A stretch of 64,000 nucleotides of DNA from positions 1 through 64,000 of the forward strand of contig DWWQ01000059.1 in assembly GCA_019119615.1 (NCBI GenBank), written 5' to 3'. The position numbers were made by a program, and so were the translations under genes. The notes under the pieces are model-generated. The model searched no databases. It had not been told where the DNA came from and was given only the letters and a program-made list of their open reading frames with translations. Numbering within the stretch: position 1 is the stretch's first letter; every line of letters starts with the position of its first letter. Below are positions 57,886-64,000 of the stretch, in pieces. This DNA is from Candidatus Alistipes stercoravium (GTDB taxonomy: Bacteria > Bacteroidota > Bacteroidia > Bacteroidales > Rikenellaceae).

Positions 57886-57964
57886 TCCGGGACGATCCTT
57901 CCGCGAAGGGGTGCAGCTTCCCCGAGACCGGCGGATCGCCGCGGATATTTACAAATCATTCGTC

Positions 57965-59995
57965 ATGAAACGCTTATTGATGACTTTGCTGCTTGCGGCC
58001 GTGGCGGTTGCCGTCGAGGCCCGCGAGGTATTCCCGCTCAACGAAGGGTGGCGTTTTTACTTCAAGTCGGAGAATACGAGCGATAACGCCCGCCACGTTA
58101 CTCTGCCCCACAGTTGGAATACCGATCCGCAGAGCGAGGGATCGTGGCTCGAAACCACGGGAAACTACCGCAACGATATCTATATTCCGGCGGGCTGGAC
58201 ATCGCGCCGGCTCTTTCTGAAGTTCTACGGCGTACAGTCTGTTGCCGACCTCTTCGTAAACGGCAATCACGTTGGCACGCACCGTGGGGGCGCCGCAGCC
58301 TTCACCTTCGAGATCACCGACTATGTGCAGTACGGTGCGGACAACGCGCTGCTTGTGGTGGTCAGCAACGGTGCGCGGAACGACGTGCTGCCCACCTCCA
58401 CGGACATGAACCTCTACGGGGGCATCTACCGCGATGTCGAACTGATCGTTACGGGTCCTACGGCCGTTTCGCCGCTCTATTTCGGCTCGGAAGGGGTGCT
58501 GATCCGTTCCCGGGAGGTCAATCCGCTCCATGTTTCGGGTGAAGCCGAGGTCCACCTGACCTCGCGGAACGAGAGCGCCTGTACGCTGACGCTCGATATC
58601 ACGGCGCCGGACGGCAGCACGGTCTTCACGCGGCGTCAGCGGGCCCGCCTCGACGGGAAAGCGGTCGTCGTGCCCTTCACGATCGACGAGCCCGCGTTGT
58701 GGAGTCCCGAAAGTCCGACGCTCTACACCGTAACGGCCGCCATCGGCGAAGACAGCATCGTGGACTGCGTACGGGTCCGCACGGGTTTCCGATCCATTGC
58801 CGCAACGCCCGGCGGCGGGCTGCGTATCAACGGTACCCGCGTTCCCGTGCACGGTGTGGCGCTTTATCACGACAATATCTCTTCGGGAGGCACGCTCTCG
58901 GCGGCGGATTACGATGCCGATCTGGCCACGGTACGCGACGTGGGGGCCAATGCGCTGCGTTCGGCCGTGATGCCCCATGCGCAGTATCTCTACGACCGCT
59001 GCGACGAGCAGGGTATTCTGGTCTGGGTCGATACGCCGTTGCAGAGCGCCCCTTTCCTGGGCGACATCGCCTACTATGCGATGCCGGCGTTCGAGGAGAA
59101 CGGTGTCGAGCAGCTGCGCGAGATCATCGCGCAGAACATGAACCATCCTTCGGTGGTGATGTGGGGACTCTTCTCGTGCCTCCGGCCGCGCGGCGACAAC
59201 GTTACGCCCTATCTCCGGCGGCTCAACGATGTGGCGCATGAGATGGACGCCTCGCGGCCCACGACGGCGTGCAGCGATCAGAACGGCGATATCAATTTCG
59301 TCTCGGATCTGATCGTCTGGCGGCAGAACATCGGTTGGGAAAAGGGTTCCACGAGCGATGTGGCGGTCTGGCGCGACCAGCTGCGCAAGAACTGGTCGCA
59401 TCTGCGTTCGGGTGTCAGCTACGGCGGCAGCGGCTTCATCGGGCACAAGAGCTATACGGCGCAGGCGGAGCCCCGCTCGAACTGGATGCCCGAGGAGAAG
59501 CAGACGCGTTTCCACGAGGAGTATGCCCGCAACCTGCAGGGCGATTCGCTTTTCTGGGGCGTATGGATCAACAACCTGTTCGACTACGGCTCGTCGCGCC
59601 GCCCCTACGGCATCAACGGTGAGGGACTTGTTACGTTTGACCGCCGTCAGCAGAAGGATGCCTATTACCTCTACCGGGCCTTGTGGAACCGTGAAAGCCC
59701 GACGCTCTACATCTCCGACCGCCACCGGAGACTGCGCGACATGCCGCGCCAGGCCTTCCGCGTCTATTCGTCGGCGGGGGTTCCGGTGCTGACCGTCGGA
59801 GCCGATACGGTGGCGATGACCGAATATGCGGCCTGTCAGTACCAGTCCGATTCGGTGGAGGTGCGGGGCCCTGTCGTGGTGAAGGCCGTGGCGGGTACGC
59901 TGCGCGACAGCGTTACGATCCTTGTCGGCAACGTGTTAAAACCGAAACGCTTCCAGGCCCCTCTGCGAAAAGCAGGTCCACAGCCGACAAATTAG
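57965..59995 (+). CDS. GH2-family protein lacking both catalytic glutamates
   Basis: Resembles a Bacteroidota GH2 beta-galactosidase. Signal MKRLLMTLLLAAVAVAVEA from ATG 57965. Jelly roll about 20-175 (SSWNTDPQSEG-type HSWNTDPQSEGSWLETTGNY), Ig-like domain about 180-290, barrel from about 300 (LRINGTRVPVHGVALYHDN), and conserved late block HEEYARNLQGDSLFWGVWIN. The acid/base motif, normally N-E, reads S404-C405 in VVMWGLFSCL. The nucleophile motif, normally S-E-Y-G, reads GVSYGGSG (S485-Y486). Both glutamates are thus missing while the fold looks intact, so it is probably a binding protein or acts by another mechanism (inference). Its 3' end overlaps the convergent WbqC gene by 83 nt. Confidence 0.85.
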   Translation: MKRLLMTLLLAAVAVAVEAREVFPLNEGWRFYFKSENTSDNARHVTLPHSWNTDPQSEGSWLETTGNYRNDIYIPAGWTSRRLFLKFYGVQSVADLFVNGNHVGTHRGGAAAFTFEITDYVQYGADNALLVVVSNGARNDVLPTSTDMNLYGGIYRDVELIVTGPTAVSPLYFGSEGVLIRSREVNPLHVSGEAEVHLTSRNESACTLTLDITAPDGSTVFTRRQRARLDGKAVVVPFTIDEPALWSPESPTLYTVTAAIGEDSIVDCVRVRTGFRSIAATPGGGLRINGTRVPVHGVALYHDNISSGGTLSAADYDADLATVRDVGANALRSAVMPHAQYLYDRCDEQGILVWVDTPLQSAPFLGDIAYYAMPAFEENGVEQLREIIAQNMNHPSVVMWGLFSCLRPRGDNVTPYLRRLNDVAHEMDASRPTTACSDQNGDINFVSDLIVWRQNIGWEKGSTSDVAVWRDQLRKNWSHLRSGVSYGGSGFIGHKSYTAQAEPRSNWMPEEKQTRFHEEYARNLQGDSLFWGVWINNLFDYGSSRRPYGINGEGLVTFDRRQQKDAYYLYRALWNRESPTLYISDRHRRLRDMPRQAFRVYSSAGVPVLTVGADTVAMTEYAACQYQSDSVEVRGPVVVKAVAGTLRDSVTILVGNVLKPKRFQAPLRKAGPQPTN

Positions 59996-60518
59996 CCATG
60001 AAGGGCATGCGGTCCGAAAAGACCTGAACATAGGGCTCGGCGATCAGCGCCGGGCCCTTTCTGTGTTTGTCGCGCAGGTCCCTGTCTTCGGGTGCGGCCT
60101 CCACATAGCGTTCCGAGAGCGTGGGCATCGGCAGATGCAGCGACGTACAGAGCGCGTCGAGCAGTTGCAGGTTGTAATCGACCAGAAAACGGTATTCGTT
60201 GTGGTAGAAGGGGGCGAAACGGTCGGCGTAATGGTCGAAATAGGGAGCGGATTTGTAGCAGGCCGTGAGGGCTCCCCAATGCTGGTGCTGCCAGCGCTTC
60301 GAGTAGTCGAGCAGCATGTCGCGCATCGGTTGCCGGGGCCGGTTGGCATGTTGTACGGGCACGGTGAGCTCCATCACGCCGTCGGGCGCAAGGATCCGCG
60401 CCCGGTTGCGCTCCGAGCGTTTGACGAAGTGCTCGCCCAGATCGACGATGCACCCGCCCTGCTGCAGGTGCCAGAGGTACTCGACCGAGGGGAGATAGGC
60501 CAGCGGAAGAATTGTCAT
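59913..60518 (-). CDS. WbqC-like family protein
   Basis: Member of the WbqC-like family (recognised from LPLAYLPSVEYLWHLQQGG, HWGALTACYKSAPYFDHYADRF and the C-terminal LSAVDLLFAEGPGSVSVL). Family members occur in surface-polysaccharide loci and as stand-alone genes; the reaction is not settled. 201 aa, soluble, no signal peptide. ATG at 60518 overlaps the ispG stop by 4 nt (ATGA), so it is translationally coupled to ispG. The last 83 nt lie antisense to the 3' end of the GH2-like gene. Confidence 0.88.
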   Translation of the reverse strand: MTILPLAYLPSVEYLWHLQQGGCIVDLGEHFVKRSERNRARILAPDGVMELTVPVQHANRPRQPMRDMLLDYSKRWQHQHWGALTACYKSAPYFDHYADRFAPFYHNEYRFLVDYNLQLLDALCTSLHLPMPTLSERYVEAAPEDRDLRDKHRKGPALIAEPYVQVFSDRMPFMANLSAVDLLFAEGPGSVSVLTRCRQGS

Positions 60519-62008
60519 GGCATCGCGTCGGGTTCGGTCCACTTGCCGTCGCGGCGGATCAGCTCCACGAGGTGGTCGAGCGCCTCCTCCTGGGGAATGT
60601 TGCGTTCGACGACCTCACGACCCCGGTAGAGGGTGATGCGTCCGGGTCCGGCTCCGACATAGCCGTAATCGGCGTCTGCCATCTCGCCCGGGCCGTTCAC
60701 GATGCAGCCCATGACGCCGATACGGAGGTTTTTCAGATGCGACGTGCGGGCCTTGATCTGCCCGAGCGTTTGCTCGATGTCGTAGAGCGTGCGCCCGCAG
60801 CTCGGGCAGGCGATGTATTCGGTGCGTGAGAAGCGTACGCGTGCCGCCTGGAGGATCATCAACTCGATCTCGTGCAGCTCCGCGTCGCTGTGGCCCGGGG
60901 CGTCGATCCAGATGCCGTCGGCCAGACCGTCCAGCAGTAGCGGCCCGAGGTCTGCGGCGGCCTTCACGGCCAGCGTCGCGGTGTCGGGCTCCTCGTAGCG
61001 GCACTTGATCATCACGGGCACGTCGGCGGGCTCCAGATTGAGGATCGCGGCGCGCAGCTCGGCTGTGGGGTTGCCCGAGCGGGCTTCGAGGATGCGGAAA
61101 CCCTCGTGCGGCTCGTCATGAACCACGGGGGCGGCCGTCGTGCGTTTGCGGTAGGCGGTCGGCGAATAGCGCTCCGGGTGCCGGACCGGGAAGTGCCCGG
61201 GGCGTGCGGCGAAGTGCTCGACAAGCAGCTTTGCGACGGGAATCTCGTTTTCGGGTGCTTCGGTGAGCGATACGCGGATCGTGTCGCCGATGCCGTCGGC
61301 CAGCAGCGCACCGATGCCCACGGCGCTCTTGATGCGCCCTTCGAGACCGTTCCCGGCCTCCGTAACACCGAGATGAATCGGGTAGTGCATCCCCTCGGCG
61401 TCCATCGCCTCGATGAGCAGCCGGTAGGCGGCGACCATGACGCGCGTATTGCTCGATTTCATCGAAACGACCACCTGGTCGAACGCCTTTTCGCGGCAGA
61501 TGCGCAGAAACTCCATGGCCGAAACAACCATCCCTTCGGGCGTGTCGCCCCAGCGGTCGAAGACCCGTTTGGCGAGCGACCCGTGGTTCACGCCGATGCG
61601 CAGGGCGACGCTGCGCTCGCGGCACTGCTCGATGAGCGCCTCGAATTCGCCGTGGTCGTTGCGGTAGTTGCCGGGATTGATGCGCACCTTGTCCACATAC
61701 TGTGCGGCGATGGCGGCTACTTCGGGAACGAAGTGAATGTCGGCGACGATGGCCGCCGGGCAGCCGTCGGCACGCAGTTCGCGGACAATGTCGGCGAGAT
61801 TCTCGCCTTCGCGGCGTCCCTGTGCCGTGAGGCGTACGATGGGGCCTCCGGCCTGCCAGATGCGTTTGATCTGGGCGACGCTGGCGGCCGTGTCGTTGGT
61901 GTCGGTGTTGGTCATCGACTGTACGGCGATGGGATTCCCGCCGCCGATCCGGACGCTGCCGATGCGGACACAGCAGGTAGGGCGGCGTGTGTAGTGTTCG
62001 AGATTCAT
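60515..62008 (-). CDS. ispG: (E)-4-hydroxy-3-methylbut-2-enyl-diphosphate synthase IspG
   Basis: Penultimate enzyme of the MEP isoprenoid pathway, cytoplasmic, converting MEcPP to HMBPP with a [4Fe-4S] cluster. N-terminal TIM barrel about 1-285 (IAVQSMTNTDTND; VDKVRINPGNY), a middle insert about 290-395, and the C-terminal iron-sulphur domain with C401 and C404 in CPSCGR, C435 in GCIVNGPGE and cluster ligand E442. The insert is typical of Bacteroidota and plant enzymes, but at 497 aa this protein is shorter than the usual 600 or more (recalled), so the insert is reduced. Own promoter at 62083-62090; leader about 68 nt. Confidence 0.95.
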   Translation of the reverse strand: MNLEHYTRRPTCCVRIGSVRIGGGNPIAVQSMTNTDTNDTAASVAQIKRIWQAGGPIVRLTAQGRREGENLADIVRELRADGCPAAIVADIHFVPEVAAIAAQYVDKVRINPGNYRNDHGEFEALIEQCRERSVALRIGVNHGSLAKRVFDRWGDTPEGMVVSAMEFLRICREKAFDQVVVSMKSSNTRVMVAAYRLLIEAMDAEGMHYPIHLGVTEAGNGLEGRIKSAVGIGALLADGIGDTIRVSLTEAPENEIPVAKLLVEHFAARPGHFPVRHPERYSPTAYRKRTTAAPVVHDEPHEGFRILEARSGNPTAELRAAILNLEPADVPVMIKCRYEEPDTATLAVKAAADLGPLLLDGLADGIWIDAPGHSDAELHEIELMILQAARVRFSRTEYIACPSCGRTLYDIEQTLGQIKARTSHLKNLRIGVMGCIVNGPGEMADADYGYVGAGPGRITLYRGREVVERNIPQEEALDHLVELIRRDGKWTEPDAMP

Positions 62009-62082
62009 GGTATTTCGTTTTTGGGACCCGGCGGGCTTCTCCGGGTTTCTCCGGTCTTCCCCGGCCTGCGGGCCCCGTCAGA

Positions 62083-62090
62083 CAAAGATA
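62083..62090 (-). promoter_or_regulatory. -7 box of ispG
   Basis: TATCTTTG on the minus strand, an exact match, directly follows the T-run of the preceding terminator, so the upstream promoter part overlaps the terminator hairpin. Confidence 0.6.
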
Positions 62091-62091
62091 C

Positions 62092-62127
62092 AAAAAAAAG
62101 CAGACCGCAACAATTGTTGCGGTCTGC
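62092..62127 (-). terminator. Intrinsic terminator after the surface-protein gene
   Basis: A perfect 28-nt palindrome (62100-62127; arms begin GCAGACCGCAAC) followed on the minus strand by eight Ts (62092-62099). Confidence 0.85.
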
Positions 62128-62140
62128 CGGGATTTTATTG

Positions 62141-62185
62141 TCTCCCGAATTCTCGGAGCGGATCCCGTTCCGAGAATTCGGAAGA
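62141..62185 (-). terminator. Second strong hairpin after the surface-protein gene
   Basis: A perfect 13-bp stem, CCGAATTCTCGGA (62145-62157) with TCCGAGAATTCGG (62169-62181), extended by three further pairs beyond one mismatch. It sits 21 nt after the stop at 62206 and before the terminator at 62092-62127. It has no T-run of its own, so it may protect the 3' end. Confidence 0.6.
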
Positions 62186-62205
62186 GGAAGGGGAGAGAGT
62201 TCTAA

Positions 62206-64000
62206 TTATTCAGCAGCCTCGGGAAGCAGATCGACGGTTACCATCTCCGTCATAACGCCCCACTTGTGCTTAACGGTTACCGGGATGAAGAGCTTAACGG
62301 TCTTCTCAACCTTGTTACCGTCCTTGTTCCAGAAGGTCAGCGTACCTGCTGCGGCGTCCTCCGTGATGCAACCAACACCGAAGCGATCCTTGGCCAGGAT
62401 TGTAGCGTCATCGGCCGTGATGGTCTCGTCTACTACATAGTCGCCGTTGGTGTCCTTCTTAAGGTTGGTCAGTGCCTTGTCAAGCTCCCACTTCGGATCC
62501 TGTACGCCATAGTACTTGTAGAGTTCTTCAGCATACTTCGTCTTCTCGTCGGTCGTGTTCGTGGTAACCTTGGCAACGATGTAGTCCTTGAAGTCGGTCA
62601 TCGTGAAGGCCTTCGAGCAGTCGATCGTCGAACCGCTGATCACCTGATCCACGAACTGTGCACCGGTCAGCGTATTGTTGATATGCAGCGGCTCTACGAA
62701 GTATACGTTGAACGAAGTAACCTTGTAGTTATTGTATGCATTGATCTTGGCCCATACATCAATCGTAGCCTGCTTGCCCAGGATACCGATACCGGCCTCA
62801 TTGTACTGTACACCCAACACGATATCTTTAGCTACGGACTCATAGGTCTTGGCACCGGTGGTCAGTTCAACACCGTACCAAGGAGTCTCACCCTGATTGA
62901 CACTGAGCCATGCAGCCTGCTGCGTCTTATTCAGCATCAGCGAGTGGCCGCTCTTGTCAGCGGACGGAACGGTCGTTGCACCGCTACCGTAGTTTTCGGT
63001 GGGCTGTACTGCGGCAAACTGAACATCCCACTGGCCGCACTCAAGCATCTCCTTCACTACCTTATCGTCCGAGAACAGACGGGCAAAGTCGAAGCGGTAT
63101 GCGCAGGTCGTGATCTTGTTGCCATACATATCGTAGGTGCCATTCGGATCGTACTGGATCGGGTAAACATTTGCAAGTTCGCCCTTGCTTACCCAATGAG
63201 GAGTATTGTAGCCGTAAATGCTGGGCAGAACAGGCAGGGTTACATTAACATCGAATGCGAAGTTTACGGAGCCCTGGTAGCTGTTCTTGGCGGGGATCGT
63301 TACATTGACAACATACTTCACCTCCTCACCGGCAACCAGCTTGTCGATTACGTTGCCAACCTGCTCGATCGTCATGCGCCATACGAATGCGGCAGCGGAC
63401 TCATCGGTCGGATCGTCGAAGTTGTATACGAACTCAACACCGTCAGCAAGAGCGGTAGCAACCGTTCCGAGCTTATGGGTATAGTATTCCGCCGTATTCT
63501 TCTCAACCGTCGAGATCGTCGGAACAGTGTAGGTTGCGAGGAACTCATCCTGCGACATACCCGTCTCAGGAATCTTGCCAAGTACCAAGTTCACCATTTC
63601 CTTCCACGAGAATTCGCCCTTGAACTCCTGTGCACAATCGAGCGTGTAGTCGAAGTGATAGATTACACCCAGGTCAATCGGATCGATGGTCTTTCTTACC
63701 CACTGGATCTTGAAGTAACGTACGTCTACAACGGCATCCTTGTTGTTTACGTCTACGAGCTCAACGCGAACTACCGGGGTCTTGTCGATAGCAGCCTGGT
63801 TGTTCGTTTCGTCATTGGGCAGCTTCGAGGTCATCGTCCAGAAGCCCTCGTTGTTCGAAATCGTAGCGAACTGCTGCTGGTCGGTCTTGTTGTCGCCGAT
63901 CGTGTAGGGCATCGTCGGGAGAGCGAAGCGGAACTCAAGGCCTGCAGCATTCAGCTCATCCTTCTTGATCTCGACAGCCTCATCGTCGGCGTTTACATAG
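62206..64000 (-). CDS. Unrecognised, probably surface-exposed protein (5' end outside the window)
   Basis: The reading frame is open to the window edge, so the start and any signal peptide are missing; 597 residues are visible. I do not recognise a family. The sequence is beta-rich and Thr/Asn/Asp/Tyr-rich, with three or four loosely similar stretches (PTISTVEKNTAEYYTHKLGT; VDQVISGSTIDCSKAFTMTDF; DIGLGVIYHFDYTLDCAQEF-like LGVIYHFDYTLDCAQEF) in which a Leu/Ser-x-Asp-Cys motif recurs (TLDCAQEF, TIDCSKAF). This suggests tandem domains with a common core. Base composition is visibly less GC-rich than all other genes here and codon use more relaxed, as in highly expressed or acquired genes. It ends in VTVDLLPEAAE. 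Two strong hairpins follow. Confidence 0.75.
   Translation of the reverse strand, partial: YVNADDEAVEIKKDELNAAGLEFRFALPTMPYTIGDNKTDQQQFATISNNEGFWTMTSKLPNDETNNQAAIDKTPVVRVELVDVNNKDAVVDVRYFKIQWVRKTIDPIDLGVIYHFDYTLDCAQEFKGEFSWKEMVNLVLGKIPETGMSQDEFLATYTVPTISTVEKNTAEYYTHKLGTVATALADGVEFVYNFDDPTDESAAAFVWRMTIEQVGNVIDKLVAGEEVKYVVNVTIPAKNSYQGSVNFAFDVNVTLPVLPSIYGYNTPHWVSKGELANVYPIQYDPNGTYDMYGNKITTCAYRFDFARLFSDDKVVKEMLECGQWDVQFAAVQPTENYGSGATTVPSADKSGHSLMLNKTQQAAWLSVNQGETPWYGVELTTGAKTYESVAKDIVLGVQYNEAGIGILGKQATIDVWAKINAYNNYKVTSFNVYFVEPLHINNTLTGAQFVDQVISGSTIDCSKAFTMTDFKDYIVAKVTTNTTDEKTKYAEELYKYYGVQDPKWELDKALTNLKKDTNGDYVVDETITADDATILAKDRFGVGCITEDAAAGTLTFWNKDGNKVEKTVKLFIPVTVKHKWGVMTEMVTVDLLPEAAE

Overview
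The window is a GC-rich Bacteroidota chromosome segment, most likely from a gut Rikenellaceae/Alistipes-like organism (inference). The basis is two SusC/SusD-centred polysaccharide utilisation loci (PULs), many lipoprotein and signal-peptide glycosidases, -7 boxes of the Bacteroidota form TAnnTTTG, and A-rich leaders instead of Shine-Dalgarno sites. No tRNA, rRNA, insertion sequence, integrase or CRISPR array was seen. No intergenic gap exceeds 300 nt.

Region 1 (1-18.2 kb) is a starch/maltodextrin PUL on the minus strand. In order of transcription it encodes an MFS sugar transporter, SusC, SusD, a four-module SusE/SusF-type binding lipoprotein, a SusG-like GH13 with BACON domain, a second GH13 lipoprotein broken by a frameshift in a C6 run, a SusA-like neopullulanase, and a SusB-like GH97. 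Spacings are short, apart from a 100-nt gap holding a stem-loop before the SusG-like gene. Transcribed divergently is a LytS-type histidine kinase/LytTR response regulator pair, not a classical SusR. A GH77 4-alpha-glucanotransferase (18.3-20.9 kb) completes starch metabolism. The SusC gene has a C9 tract in its signal peptide.

Region 2 (21-28.2 kb) is a mixed stretch on the minus strand: a coiled-coil membrane protein, an SGNH hydrolase, a DUF3108 protein, recG and a GH2 enzyme.

Region 3 (28.4-60 kb) looks like a PUL for a mannose-rich glycan. A plus-strand operon carries GH130, a GxGYxYP-like putative glycosidase, SusC and SusD. It is followed by an SGNH esterase, a SASA esterase, a hybrid two-component system (HTCS) and a second MFS transporter. 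Converging on these is a five-gene minus-strand operon of GH38-like, three GH92 and one SGNH gene, ended by a clear intrinsic terminator. Upstream lie a TPR/HTH (DUF6377-like) membrane regulator and, divergent from it, a GH2 protein lacking both catalytic glutamates. Promoters of the GH130 operon and of the second MFS gene share a 9-bp element at exactly the same distance from the -7 box. One GH92 has Gln in place of the usual acid Glu. With the esterases present, this suggests an acetylated and perhaps phosphodiester-capped mannan or N-glycan (inference).

Region 4 (59.9-64 kb) holds WbqC-like and ispG genes (translationally coupled) and the 3' part of a less GC-rich gene for an unrecognised, probably surface, protein, which runs off the window end and is closed by two strong hairpins.
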